In this document: in pieces, positions 50,802-60,200 of the stretch
How positions within the stretch are numbered: the first letter of the stretch is position 1
Layout: every line of letters begins with the position of its first letter
Assembly: GCA_024236235.1 (NCBI GenBank)
Contig: JACKKV010000004.1
Span: 1-64,000, forward strand
From: Novosphingobium sp.
Lineage (GTDB): Bacteria; Pseudomonadota; Alphaproteobacteria; Sphingomonadales; Sphingomonadaceae
Length of the DNA stretch: 64,000 bases
Direction of reading: 5' to 3'
Notes under the pieces: generated by a model
Databases searched by the model: none
What the model saw: the letters and a program-made list of their open reading frames with translations, nothing else
What the model was told of the DNA's origin: nothing
Program-made: the position numbers and the translations under genes

Positions 50802-53246
50802 TCAGAAATTGAAGCTTGCGGTCACACCATAGGATGCCGGCCGGCCGACAACGCGAGAGATATTGTCCTGCGCAATGGTCACGTTCAGCCAGTAATATTT
50901 GTTGGTGCAGTTCTCGCACCAGACGGTGAATGACCATTTATCGTCTGGTCCGCTGATACCCACCCGTCCGCTCAGCAATCCGTAGGAACCGATTGTGAAG
51001 GGTGCGTTCTCGGTGCCCGGAAGGAACCTGTTCTGCGGATAGATGGGATCAAGGGGCGGCAGCACGATAATCGAGCCGCCAAGCGTGGCATCGGTCTTGC
51101 CGACCCAACGCCAATTGACACCGATGAACGGGCTGACTGCGCCCGCGTCAAACTTGTACTCACCACCAAGCGCATAGGACCACTTAGGAGTCAGCGGTAT
51201 CTTCTGCCCCTTCATGTCAAGCTCGCCGATGACCGTGTATTCCTTCGGGTCGATCCTGGTGATCTCGGAATCCAGGTAAGTTGCCGATGCGCTGAGCGTC
51301 AGGCCAGGCACGGGTGCGGCATTGATCTCGATTTCCGCGCCCTTGACCTTGGATTTCGGAATGTTGCGCAATTGCGGTAGGGCCCCCCAGACGTTGTCGA
51401 ATATGGTGCCCTGAACCTGCTTGTCCTTGTAATCGTAGATAAAGCCGGCTGCATTGATCATCAGCTTGCGATCCAGCAGTTCCGACTTGAGACCGAGTTC
51501 ATAGGCCAGCACCGATTCCTGCGTGACCGGCAGCAGACCGGTCCAACTTGCGGGCGAGGAAGTAGGGAAGCTGCCCGCCTTGTAGCCTTTTGACACGTTG
51601 CCGTAGAGGAGCAGGTCGTCATTTGCATGGTAATCTAGGCCGACCCGCCACGACACATTGTCTTCGTTCAAATTATACCGGAAAAATTCACCCGGAAAAA
51701 AATCGTAATTGTGCGTGAAGCAATCGCCAGGTTCCATATAAGTGAACAGGTCGGGATTGATCCGGTTAAAATCATCATCAAGGTTGCCGTTGAACAGATC
51801 TCCAAGGAAGTTGAAGACATTGGCGATATTGCCGTCGCCAGCATCAGTACCGCAGGCGGTGTTGCTGATTTTAGATTTGGTATAGCGGATACCGCCCTTG
51901 GCCGTCAGCTGCGGAACAATTTCATATTCCACATTGCCAAAAAACGCGTAGTTCTCGATGGAATTCTTCGTATATATCCCATTTTGGAAGATCCCCGAAT
52001 TGATCGCGCTCAGATTGTTGGCGTAGATCTGAAGCTGGGTTTCCCTGGTCTTGCTCTTTTCATAATTGCCACCGATCACCCAGTGCAGCCGGTCATCACC
52101 GGTATTTTCGAGGCGCAGTTCCTGCGAGAAACTGTTCAGGCGACCTCTCATGTCGGTCTGATCTTCGTTCTGGATTGCCGAACCGCTACGCGACACGCTC
52201 ATTTTCTGGCGGAAACGCACATAGGATGTCAGCGAGGTGAGCTGCAGATTGTCTGTTGGGCTGTACTCCATTCGCAGCGAGCCCTGGATCTGGCTACGGT
52301 CCGCATAAAGTTCCGTCGTTCTCAGAGGTTGATTGACGTAGGCTGCATCGACAGTCGATCCTGCCGGACCACCCCAGTCGGCGTAGCGCGGCTTGGTTGG
52401 AATAAGCGGCTGTGCAATCACTGGTGCGCCGAGGCCCGTCTCACCCCATTGAGGAAACGAATATTTGGTCCCGGCCAGCGCCAGCGCCTGCGGATCGGTC
52501 TTGTCCTTGTAGCCGCCGATGGTGAGTGTTGCCTTGAACGCGTCGCTCGGCTCCATTTCAAGGATGGCGCGACCAGTGTAGTATTCCTCGCTGCCGTTCC
52601 GGTCGTCGGGGCGCGTGTAGCTCTTCTGCCAGGCGTCCATCACATGTGCCTGACCGGCAACGCGCATCCGCACGGTTTCGGACAGCGGTCCGCTGACATG
52701 CCCGGTGAATTCGAACAGGTTGAACCGGCCATAGGTGGCCGAAGCGCCTGCCTCGAAGACATCCGTCGGCTTGTTGGCGATAAGGTTGATCGCGCCGCCG
52801 GTGGCGTTGTTGCCGAACAACGTCCCCTGCGGCCCCTTCAGCACTTCGATGCGCTGCAGGTCGAACGTCTGATTGGCCGCAGTGATCGGGAAGGCCAGCG
52901 GCGCTTCATCGAGGTAGAAGCTGACCGCTGGATAGGCGGCAAGAGCGCTGGAGTTGAAGCCGATGCCGCGCAGCGAGAAGACCGGCACGTTGTAGTCCGT
53001 GCGCGCAAAGGTCAGGCTTGGAACCGCGATGGCAAGATCCTCGCCACTTGTGATGCGTTGCTTCTCCAGCTGGTCGCCGCTCAACACGTTCAGCGTCTGG
53101 CCGACATCCATCAGGCTCTGTTCGCGCTTCTGCGCGGTGACGATGATTTCGCCGGCTCCATATCCCTGAGCGCTGGCATGTCCGGGCGCAAAGAGCAGCG
53201 GCAATGTTGAACATCCCAATGCAAGGGCGAGTTTATGCTTGGTCAT
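50802..53246 (-). CDS. TonB-dependent outer-membrane receptor (2)
   Basis: An 814-aa receptor. The signal peptide ends at HASAQ, with TonB-box-like EIIVTAQKREQSL close behind. The plug blocks FSLRGIGFNS, FDLQRIEVLKGPQGTLFG and NNATGGAINLI parallel receptor 1, and the barrel ends in the canonical Phe (ASFNF). It is related to but clearly distinct from receptor 1. GGGAGGATCAC precedes the ATG. With the IclR gene upstream and SDR downstream on the same strand, it probably imports the substrate of the adjoining pathway. Which compound is unknown. Confidence 0.93.
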   Translation of the reverse strand: MTKHKLALALGCSTLPLLFAPGHASAQGYGAGEIIVTAQKREQSLMDVGQTLNVLSGDQLEKQRITSGEDLAIAVPSLTFARTDYNVPVFSLRGIGFNSSALAAYPAVSFYLDEAPLAFPITAANQTFDLQRIEVLKGPQGTLFGNNATGGAINLIANKPTDVFEAGASATYGRFNLFEFTGHVSGPLSETVRMRVAGQAHVMDAWQKSYTRPDDRNGSEEYYTGRAILEMEPSDAFKATLTIGGYKDKTDPQALALAGTKYSFPQWGETGLGAPVIAQPLIPTKPRYADWGGPAGSTVDAAYVNQPLRTTELYADRSQIQGSLRMEYSPTDNLQLTSLTSYVRFRQKMSVSRSGSAIQNEDQTDMRGRLNSFSQELRLENTGDDRLHWVIGGNYEKSKTRETQLQIYANNLSAINSGIFQNGIYTKNSIENYAFFGNVEYEIVPQLTAKGGIRYTKSKISNTACGTDAGDGNIANVFNFLGDLFNGNLDDDFNRINPDLFTYMEPGDCFTHNYDFFPGEFFRYNLNEDNVSWRVGLDYHANDDLLLYGNVSKGYKAGSFPTSSPASWTGLLPVTQESVLAYELGLKSELLDRKLMINAAGFIYDYKDKQVQGTIFDNVWGALPQLRNIPKSKVKGAEIEINAAPVPGLTLSASATYLDSEITRIDPKEYTVIGELDMKGQKIPLTPKWSYALGGEYKFDAGAVSPFIGVNWRWVGKTDATLGGSIIVLPPLDPIYPQNRFLPGTENAPFTIGSYGLLSGRVGISGPDDKWSFTVWCENCTNKYYWLNVTIAQDNISRVVGRPASYGVTASFNF

Positions 53247-53592
53247 GTGATCCTCCCATTTCCCAGTTCAAATTTCGGGCTCGCGGTGGACGAACCGGCT
53301 CCGTTCCCGACATATGTTCGAAAGATAAACCTGATACAGACAAGGTCAATCCATCATATTCAATATTATGCTTCATATTGTGAACACATATGCCGTCGCT
53401 CATCCGGGAGGCAGGATCCGGTCCGAATGTCCCGCGCCTGCGCCGGGCAGGTCTGGGCCGGTGCTGCACGATCGAACGCGGCGAGCAGGCTGGCGGCCTG
53501 CCAACTGACACTGGCAAGCTGCGTTGAGACTATCAATGATGGTGTGACGGATGAATTGAAGGGCAGATGCGCCAATCGGGCGTGCCCATTTT
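53247..53592 (-). promoter_or_regulatory. Intergenic region upstream of TonB receptor 2
   Basis: A 346-base gap between the TonB receptor start and the IclR stop. A possible sigma-70 promoter reads on the minus strand as TTGACC at 53344-53349 and TATCTT at 53322-53327, 16 bases apart. An AT-rich block with repeated CATATT lies at about 53354-53380. The remainder toward 53592 holds no recognisable gene. Confidence 0.4.
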
Positions 53593-54384
53593 TCACATGG
53601 GAAAATACGCCCTTACCGTTTCTCGCAGCATGGCAAGATAGTTTTGCCATTCGCCTTCAAACCGGTCTGAAGGAGCCGAAATCGTCACGGCATAAGGCGA
53701 AACGCCCTGCGGGACCGGAATCGCCAGGCAACTCACGCCGTCGACGAATTCATTTCGGTCGATCGCGAAACCGTCTTTCCTGATCTGCACGAACTGCCGC
53801 TCCAGTTCCTTAACCGATGTGGTCGTGTGAGGCGTTCGCTTTTTCAGCTCATGCGTCGCGAAATAGATATTGCGCTGCTGTTCTGGCGCATTCGCCAGCA
53901 GCAGCTTGCCGCCAGCGCGCGAAAATCCGTCCTGGCAAAAGCCATGGGGAACCTGGATCGCCTGAATCGGGTGCCCTCCCTGCACCACATCAATGACGAC
54001 TGCCTCTCCGTTCATCCATTTTGTCACTGAAAGCGCTTCGCCGCTCTGCCGGGCGATATCTCTCAGCAGGGCTGAAAGCTGAGGGCCTTCCGCCATCTGG
54101 CGCCGAAACGCCTCGGCCAGGGTGCCGATCCTGAGCCCCAGGACATATCTGCCGTCCGGCGTGCGGGACACCAGGCCGACCTGCGCAAGCGTGTGAAGGA
54201 GATGGTATGTGGCGGGCCGCGACAGGCCAACCGCTGCGCTTACGTCCCGGGGCAGCATGCCGGTGCTTTCATTACCAATCGCCGCCAGTATCGCAGTTGC
54301 CCGCGCGACAGATTGCACGCGAGGCCGAAGCTCTGGTGACACTTTTTCCATCGCAGTTTTGGCTGGATCGGAATGAATCTTCAT
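53593..54384 (-). CDS. IclR-family transcriptional regulator (1)
   Basis: Regulator of 263 aa. The N-terminal winged helix-turn-helix is QSVARATAILAAIGN then LPRDVSAAVGLSRPATYHLLHTLAQVGLV and GRYVLGLRIG. The effector domain has GEALSVTKWMNGEAVVIDVV, RAGGKLLLA and the closing VDGVSCLAIPVPQG, GPYAVTISAP-type segment. It is on the same strand as the TonB receptor downstream and divergent from the ketopantoate-reductase-like operon at 54960. It could control either. Operator sites were not identified with confidence. Confidence 0.92.
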   Translation of the reverse strand: MKIHSDPAKTAMEKVSPELRPRVQSVARATAILAAIGNESTGMLPRDVSAAVGLSRPATYHLLHTLAQVGLVSRTPDGRYVLGLRIGTLAEAFRRQMAEGPQLSALLRDIARQSGEALSVTKWMNGEAVVIDVVQGGHPIQAIQVPHGFCQDGFSRAGGKLLLANAPEQQRNIYFATHELKKRTPHTTTSVKELERQFVQIRKDGFAIDRNEFVDGVSCLAIPVPQGVSPYAVTISAPSDRFEGEWQNYLAMLRETVRAYFPM

Positions 54385-54458
54385 TCGGCAGGTTTCACCT
54401 CAGCCCGGATCGACGGAGTGAGCAGATAAAGACAATGAACGCCTGAGTCGAGCGGGAG

Positions 54459-54581
54459 CGCGATGCTACGAAATTGTCAGGTGGCAGAGCATACATGTGG
54501 CGCGTCGGCGACAAGGAAGGTGAGGCCCTCGACGTCCTCGTCAAGCCGCGCCGAAACAACCCGACGGCTAAGTCAATTTAG
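54459..54581 (+). mobile_element. IS6-family transposase fragment (catalytic-core piece)
   Basis: About 40 codons ending in TAG read KLSGGRAYMWRVGDKEGEALD and then LVKPRRNNPTAKSI. This matches the part of IS6-type transposases around the conserved YLWRAVDxEGExLD segment. It lies in the region missing from the remnant at 34441-34798. It is truncated on both sides, with no terminal repeats seen, and cannot be functional. It marks the right edge of the hydantoinase locus. It is shorter than most ORF length cut-offs. Confidence 0.7.
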
Positions 54582-54604
54582 AGGTTTACCGGCGTATTAC
54601 CGCA

Positions 54605-54808
54605 ATGGCAATTAAGTATACCGTCCCCGGAACTCGCACCATCTCGCTTGGCAGCACCCTGTCCGACCTGCGTGAAACCTGCCAGCTGGCCGCCGATGAC
54701 CGGCTGATCATTGAATATGAACCCTATCCGCTCGACGCGATTGACAGCGCCTTCGGGAAATTGCGTGACGGGCAATTGAACGGGCGCGCGGTCATTGTCT
54801 TTCCCTGA
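54605..54808 (+). pseudogene. C-terminal remnant of a zinc-dependent alcohol dehydrogenase
   Basis: A 67-aa frame whose sequence fits only the end of a medium-chain zinc alcohol dehydrogenase: TRTISLGSTLSDLRETCQLA, then YPLDAIDSAFGKLRDGQLNGRAVI. Intact enzymes are about 330-350 aa; catalytic and NAD-binding domains are absent. It begins just after the IS6 fragment, so the rest was probably lost in the same rearrangement. The frame itself is open but unlikely to fold. Confidence 0.7.
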
Positions 54809-54959
54809 GAATTCGCCACTGCGGGCTTGTTCGCACATGTGAACTCTTGGGCGGGCGCGGGGGATTTGCTGGCTCTTGCGACGCACCGCTCATAGGCTCC
54901 GCAGAACAATTGGGCGAGGAGCCCAGCGTGGCGTCATAGTCTGGCAACAAGAGCGAAGG

Positions 54960-55976
54960 ATGGCAGAGGTGCAAGCGGGTCCGGTGCGGATATGTATATT
55001 TGGCGGTGGCGCCATCGGGGGACTCATCGCTGCCAAGCTCTCGGGCCAGCCTGGCGTGGCAGTCTCGATCGTCGCGCGGGGCGAGCAGCTCGCCGCGATC
55101 AGGGCGAACGGGCTCGAACTGCATTCGCCCACCGGCGATGTGCGCTGCGCAGTGCGGGCGACCGATGATCCGGCAGAACTTGGCACGCAGGATTATCTGT
55201 TTATCACGCTCAAATCTCATCAGGTCCTGCCCGCCCTGCCCCAGCTGCATTCGCTGATCGGCCCGCAGACGGCAATTCTTCCACCCACCACTGGCATTCC
55301 CTATTGGTATTTTCACGGACTTGAGGGAACGCCGCAGCAAACGATCGAACGGCTCGATCCCGGCGGTGCGCTGTGGGACGCCCTGCCAGCCAGCCAGGTG
55401 CTTGGCGTGGTTTACTGGTTCGCCTGCGAAGCCGTGCGCCCCGGCGTCATTCACCATGATGGCAGCAGCGTGCGCATGCCGGTGGGCGAACCGGACGGTA
55501 CCATGTCGGAACGGGTCCGGACCCTCTCGAACCTGTTGTGCGCGGCCGGATTCGATTCTCCCGCGGTTGACAATGTCCGCGCCTGGATCTGGATCAAGAT
55601 GATCAGCAGCCTGGCGTGGAACCCGGTTGCCGTACTGACCCGCGCGACGCTGGGCGAAATGATCGCCAGCCCGCGCATCCTCGGCATGGTCGAACGCATG
55701 ATGGCGGAAGCGGACGCAGTGGCGGCCCGGCTGGGCGCACCCGCGCCGATGAGCGTTGACGAGCGCGTCGGCATCGCGCGCAATGCTGCGGGTCACAAGA
55801 TGTCGATGCTGCAGGATGTCGAGCGCGGCCGCCCGCTGGAGCTCGACGTGCTGGTCGATTCGATCGAGGCGATGCGCGATATTGCCGGAATCCCGACCCC
55901 TACCATTGACGATATCTACGCACTGATGAAGCTGCATGTCGCCTCGGGGCTCCGGGACGGCTGGCTCAAGGCCTGA
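54960..55976 (+). CDS. Ketopantoate reductase-like oxidoreductase (copy 2)
   Basis: PanE/ApbA-fold NAD(P)H oxidoreductase of 338 aa. ICIFGGGAIGGLIAAKL binds nucleotide, and FITLKSHQVLPALPQL and ILPPTTGIPYWYFHG follow. The helical C-terminal half carries the catalytic Lys in IWIKMISSLAWNPVAVLT. It is a distant relative of the one at 27258. As first gene of a degradation operon it more likely acts on a hydroxy or keto acid from that pathway than in pantothenate synthesis. The start MAEVQAG is used; the frame continues 28 codons upstream to another start. Confidence 0.82.
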   Translation: MAEVQAGPVRICIFGGGAIGGLIAAKLSGQPGVAVSIVARGEQLAAIRANGLELHSPTGDVRCAVRATDDPAELGTQDYLFITLKSHQVLPALPQLHSLIGPQTAILPPTTGIPYWYFHGLEGTPQQTIERLDPGGALWDALPASQVLGVVYWFACEAVRPGVIHHDGSSVRMPVGEPDGTMSERVRTLSNLLCAAGFDSPAVDNVRAWIWIKMISSLAWNPVAVLTRATLGEMIASPRILGMVERMMAEADAVAARLGAPAPMSVDERVGIARNAAGHKMSMLQDVERGRPLELDVLVDSIEAMRDIAGIPTPTIDDIYALMKLHVASGLRDGWLKA

Positions 55977-55996
55977 ACGCGAAGGAGGCAGGCAGC

Positions 55997-57607
55997 ATGG
56001 CGGATTATGTCATCATCGGCGGGGGATCAGCAGGCTGTGTGCTGGCCAACCGGCTGAGCGCGGACCCGGCAATCAAGGTTACGCTGATCGAGGCGGGGCC
56101 GGAAAGCAACAATGTGTTCTACCGTATGCCGGCCGGATTTTTCCGGCTGATGCAAAGCGGCGCGGGTAACTGGAACTACGAAACAACCCCTCAGCAGGGC
56201 CTGGGCGGGCGCAGCATGTATGTACCGCGCGGCAAGGTGCTGGGCGGCAGCAGTTCAATCAACGGGCTGGTGCATGCACGGGGCAACCCGGGCGACTTCG
56301 ATCGCTGGTCGCAAATGGGCAATCGCGGCTGGTCATACGCCGATTGCCTCCCTTATTTTCGTCGTTCGGAAAAGCATGAAAATGGTGCTTCCGAATATCA
56401 TGGCGGCGATGGCCCCGTGCAGGTTTCCTCTGGTCCGCCGCTGGAAGCGATGAGTCCGGTCGCCAGGGCGATTGTCGAGGCGGCGGTTCAGGCCGGCCAC
56501 CCCTATAACCCGGATCAGAACGGCGCAACGCAGGAAGGTTTCGGCCCGGCGAGCGGGACGTTCGGCGAAGGCCTGAGGCAAAGCGCCTATCACTGTTACC
56601 TGCGTCCGGTTATGGCGCGGCCCAATCTGTCGATCATCACCGGCGCGCAGGTTTCACGCATCCTGGTGGAAGGCGGAAGGGCGGTTGGGGTTGAACTGAG
56701 CCGGGGCCGTTCCGTGCAGCGGATCCACGCCAACGCCGAAGTGATCCTGTCGGCCGGGGCGATCCACTCCCCCCAGATCCTGCAACTGTCGGGAATCGGT
56801 GACCCTGGCCTGCTGGCCGACCACGGGATCGCGGTGGTTCAGCCACTGCGGGCAGTTGGCGAAAACCTGAAGGATCATCTGGCGGTGACGGTGCAGGAAA
56901 CCATCACTCAGCCATGGTCCGCCCTCGCCTATGTCCAGCCGCTGGCAGCCGCGAAGGCATTGCTGCAATATGCCCTGTTCAAGTCAGGTCCGACGCTGAC
57001 CAACGGGCTGGAAGCGATGGGCTTTGTCAAAAGCAGGCCAGACCTGTCTGATCCGGACATCCAGTACCACCTGCCGTTGCTGATGTATTCGGATCACGGT
57101 CGCCAGATCGTGCAGCGCGAAGGCTTCATGTTCCACATAACCGCATGCCAGCCGGAAAGCCGGGGAAGCGTGCGTATCCGTTCCGCCGGCATTGCCGATG
57201 CGCCTGCGATCGATCCCAACTACCTGGCAACCGGCGAGGATATGCGCGTGCTGCGTGAGGGCATCCGGATCGCTCGCGATATCATCTCCCGGCCCGCGCT
57301 CGCCGATTTGCGCGACGACGAACTGGGACCCGGCCTTGCCTGCCAGAGCGACGCCGAGCTTGACGACTATATCCGCAAGACCGCGGTCAGCGTCTATCAT
57401 CACGTCGGCACCTGCCGGATGGGCGATGGCGACGATTGCGTGGTGGACGCGCGGCTGCGCGTTCACGGCCTTGATGCGCTCAGGGTCGTGGATGCCTCGA
57501 TCATGCCGGACATCGTCTCCGGAAACACCAATGCCGCCACGCTCATGATCGCAGAAAAAGCCAGCAACATGATTCTTGGCCGCATCCCCCAGGGAGACAC
57601 GCAATGA
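55997..57607 (+). CDS. GMC-family FAD-dependent oxidoreductase (choline dehydrogenase-like)
   Basis: Flavin alcohol dehydrogenase or oxidase of 536 aa. The N-terminal FAD motif is DYVIIGGGSAGCVLANRLS with LIEAGPE. GMC signature 1 appears as GKVLGGSSSINGLVHARG and signature 2 as GAIHSPQILQLSGIG. The catalytic His lies in YHHVGTCRMG, with the Asn partner in VSGNTNAATL. GAAGGAGG precedes the ATG. It would oxidise an alcohol, possibly one made by the P450 next door, to aldehyde or acid. The P450 start overlaps its stop (ATGA). Confidence 0.93.
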   Translation: MADYVIIGGGSAGCVLANRLSADPAIKVTLIEAGPESNNVFYRMPAGFFRLMQSGAGNWNYETTPQQGLGGRSMYVPRGKVLGGSSSINGLVHARGNPGDFDRWSQMGNRGWSYADCLPYFRRSEKHENGASEYHGGDGPVQVSSGPPLEAMSPVARAIVEAAVQAGHPYNPDQNGATQEGFGPASGTFGEGLRQSAYHCYLRPVMARPNLSIITGAQVSRILVEGGRAVGVELSRGRSVQRIHANAEVILSAGAIHSPQILQLSGIGDPGLLADHGIAVVQPLRAVGENLKDHLAVTVQETITQPWSALAYVQPLAAAKALLQYALFKSGPTLTNGLEAMGFVKSRPDLSDPDIQYHLPLLMYSDHGRQIVQREGFMFHITACQPESRGSVRIRSAGIADAPAIDPNYLATGEDMRVLREGIRIARDIISRPALADLRDDELGPGLACQSDAELDDYIRKTAVSVYHHVGTCRMGDGDDCVVDARLRVHGLDALRVVDASIMPDIVSGNTNAATLMIAEKASNMILGRIPQGDTQ

Positions 57608-58911
57608 CCACCAGCAACGCCGCCATTTCCGAAAAGCTGCGCATCCCCGACGAAATCGCGCAAACCGTCTTTTCGCCCAAGGCCTATGGTGATGATGACG
57701 ATATTCATACCGCACTTGGCTGGTTGCGCGAAAACATCCCGCTCGGCCTGTCCGAAGTGCCCGGATACGATCCGATCTGGATTGTGACGAAGAACGCGGA
57801 CATCCGCACCGTTTCAAAAAACGCAAAACTTTTCCCAAGCAGCATCTTCAACCCGATCCTGAACGATCAGGCCGGTGACGAATTCGTGCGGCAAACCAAT
57901 GACGGGAAGAACCATTCGCTCGAATCCCTCACCTTCATGGATCCGCCCGAGCATACCAAATGGCGCAACCTGACCGCCAGCTATTTTCAGCCGGGCAACA
58001 TCGCCAAGCTTTCAGAAAAGATTCGCGTGATGGCCAGGGAATCGGTCGACCGGCTGCTCAGCTTTGATGGTGAATGCGATTTCGCCAAGGATTTCGCGCT
58101 GCTCTATCCGCTGCGGGTGGTGATGACGCTGATCGGCGTTCCGCCGGAGGATGAGCCGACCATGCTGCGCCTGACGCAGGACTTCTATGGCGGCGCAGAC
58201 CCCGAGGAACAGCGCGCCGAAGTAATTGAGGATCCGATTGCCGCAGCCAAGCAATGGCATGCGACACTTCAGGATTTCTATCGCTATTTCGATACGCTGA
58301 CGGAAGAACGGCGGCGCAAGCCGCAGGACGATCTGGTTTCGCTGATCGCCAATGCCACAATCGATGGCAAGCCGGTGCCTTATGACATCGCCAATGGCTA
58401 TTACGTCGCACTGGCTGCGGCGGGGCATGACACCACTTCGTCCACAACCGGCGGCGGCTTTTACGGGCTGCTCAAATTTCCCGGCGAGTTCGAGAAATTC
58501 AAGGCCGACCCCAGCGGGCTGGCTGCCAATTTCGTGGAAGAGGCAATCCGCTGGGCCTGTCCGGTCAAGCACTTCCTGCGCAGCACGTCGGAAGAGGTGG
58601 AAGTGAGCGGGGTGACCATGCCCGCCAATGCCCGCCTGTTTCTCAGTTATCCGTCAGGTTGCCGGGACGAGGAAGTGTTCGACCATCCGCATGATTTCAT
58701 CGTTGATCGCAGGCCCAACAATCATGTCGGCTTCGGCTTTGGCCCGCACGTCTGCCTTGGCCTCAGCCTCGCGCGGCTCGAATTGAAGATCCTCTTCGAG
58801 GAACTGATCCCGTGCCTCAAGTCAATCGAACTGGCCGGCCCGCCAAAACGCATGGAAGCCAATTTCCTGTCCGGCATCAAGTCACTGCCCATCCGTTTCA
58901 AGAAAGCCTGA
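57604..58911 (+). CDS. Cytochrome P450 (2)
   Basis: Soluble bacterial P450 of 435 aa. I-helix AAGHDTTSS, K-helix EEAIR, and heme loop FGFGPHVCLG with Cys384. The N-terminal layout (IWIVTKNADIRTVSKN, FMDPPEHTKWRNL) resembles the CYP125/142-like or terpenoid group only in a general way. It is translationally coupled to the GMC oxidoreductase by an ATGA overlap and ends just before the acyl-CoA dehydrogenase. No ferredoxin or reductase is encoded in the operon, so electron supply must come from elsewhere. Confidence 0.94.
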   Translation: MTTSNAAISEKLRIPDEIAQTVFSPKAYGDDDDIHTALGWLRENIPLGLSEVPGYDPIWIVTKNADIRTVSKNAKLFPSSIFNPILNDQAGDEFVRQTNDGKNHSLESLTFMDPPEHTKWRNLTASYFQPGNIAKLSEKIRVMARESVDRLLSFDGECDFAKDFALLYPLRVVMTLIGVPPEDEPTMLRLTQDFYGGADPEEQRAEVIEDPIAAAKQWHATLQDFYRYFDTLTEERRRKPQDDLVSLIANATIDGKPVPYDIANGYYVALAAAGHDTTSSTTGGGFYGLLKFPGEFEKFKADPSGLAANFVEEAIRWACPVKHFLRSTSEEVEVSGVTMPANARLFLSYPSGCRDEEVFDHPHDFIVDRRPNNHVGFGFGPHVCLGLSLARLELKILFEELIPCLKSIELAGPPKRMEANFLSGIKSLPIRFKKA

Positions 58912-58914
58912 TTT

Positions 58915-60186
58915 ATGGATATCGATCTGCCCACCCACATCACCGCCAAAATCGAGGAACTGGATCGCTTCATCGAAAGCGAGATCGCGCCGCTCCAGGC
59001 CGCGAACGAACAGTTTTTCGATCACCGCCGCGAATGGAAACGCACGGATTGGGAAAACGACGCAATCCCGACCAAGGAATGGGAAGCGCTGATCCGCGAG
59101 ATGGAACGGCGCGCTGATGCGGCCGGGCATCTGCGCCACGGCCTGCCCAGCGACGTCCCCGGCGGCGGCGGCGCGTCGAACCTCGAAATCGCCGCGATCC
59201 GCGAACATCTGGCCGCGCGGGGGCTGGGACTGCACAATGACCTGCAGGACGAATCCTCGATCGTCGGCAATTTCCCGCTGGTCTATGTGATCAACAAATA
59301 TGGGACGCCGGAACAGAAGGCGCTCTATATCGAAGGAATCATCACCGGGCAGCACCACGTCGCTTTCGGCCTGTCCGAACCTGATCATGGCAGTGATGCG
59401 ACCTGGATCGAAACCACCGCCGTGGCCGATGGCGACGATTTCATCATTAACGGCGTAAAGCGCTGGAACAGCCAGATCTATCGCGCGGCGGTTGACCTCG
59501 TCTTCGCGCGCACCGGCGGCGAGGATGGCGATCATCGCGGCATCACCGCATTTTTCGTGCCGGTGGACGCGCCTGGCTTCAAGATCCTGCATAATCACTG
59601 GACCTTCAACCTGCCCAGCGACCATGCCGAGGTGGAACTGAGGAATGTGCGCGTGCCCCGCTCGGCCATGCTGGGCGCGGAAGGTCAGGGACTGGTGATG
59701 GCGCAAAGCTTCATCCAGCAAAACCGCATCCGCCAGGCGGCATCCAGCGTGGGCGCGGCGCGTTATTGCATTGAACAGACCATCGCTTACGCACTGGCCC
59801 GCAAGACTTTCGGAAAACCGCTGTCGGAACGGCAGGTGATCCAGTTCCGCCTCGCCGAACTCTATGCAGAACTGCAACTGGTCCGTAATTATGTGTTCCG
59901 GACTGCGGCCGAACTGGACCGGGAAGACCCCTCGTCCATCAGCCACAATGTCTCGATCTGCAATTTCCGCGCGAACCGGATGGTGTGCCAGGCCGCTGAC
60001 GAAGCAATCCAGATCCATGGCGGGATGGGCTATAGCCGGGCCAAGCCGTTCGAGCATATCTATCGCCATCACCGCCGTTACCGCATCACTGAAGGGGCGG
60101 ATGAAATCCAGATCCGCAACGTCGCTGCGGCCCTGCTTGGTCGCCGTCGGGCGGACAGTTCGAACGGACCGGCAAGGATTTCCTGA
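58915..60186 (+). CDS. Acyl-CoA dehydrogenase, ACAD10/11-like
   Basis: FAD acyl-CoA dehydrogenase-fold protein of 423 aa. GLSEPDHGSDATWIETTAV binds flavin and INGVKRWNSQIYRAAVDLV follows. In the C-terminal domain the base position is retained as Glu in RITEGADEIQIRN, and ERL of helix G is absent (NRIRQAA). QIHGGMGYSRAKPFEHIYRHHR is intact. It starts three bases after the P450 stop. The next gene encodes an APH-like kinase; together they match the domain pair fused in human ACAD10/11 and paired in the Pseudomonas lva operon. Confidence 0.9.
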   Translation: MDIDLPTHITAKIEELDRFIESEIAPLQAANEQFFDHRREWKRTDWENDAIPTKEWEALIREMERRADAAGHLRHGLPSDVPGGGGASNLEIAAIREHLAARGLGLHNDLQDESSIVGNFPLVYVINKYGTPEQKALYIEGIITGQHHVAFGLSEPDHGSDATWIETTAVADGDDFIINGVKRWNSQIYRAAVDLVFARTGGEDGDHRGITAFFVPVDAPGFKILHNHWTFNLPSDHAEVELRNVRVPRSAMLGAEGQGLVMAQSFIQQNRIRQAASSVGAARYCIEQTIAYALARKTFGKPLSERQVIQFRLAELYAELQLVRNYVFRTAAELDREDPSSISHNVSICNFRANRMVCQAADEAIQIHGGMGYSRAKPFEHIYRHHRRYRITEGADEIQIRNVAAALLGRRRADSSNGPARIS

Positions 60187-60200
60187 GGCGCATCCGGATC

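Noticed and set aside
51711..53210. A 499-codon plus-strand frame opposite TonB receptor 2
   Set aside because: Antisense shadow of a convincing receptor gene, with low-complexity basic composition and no family motif.
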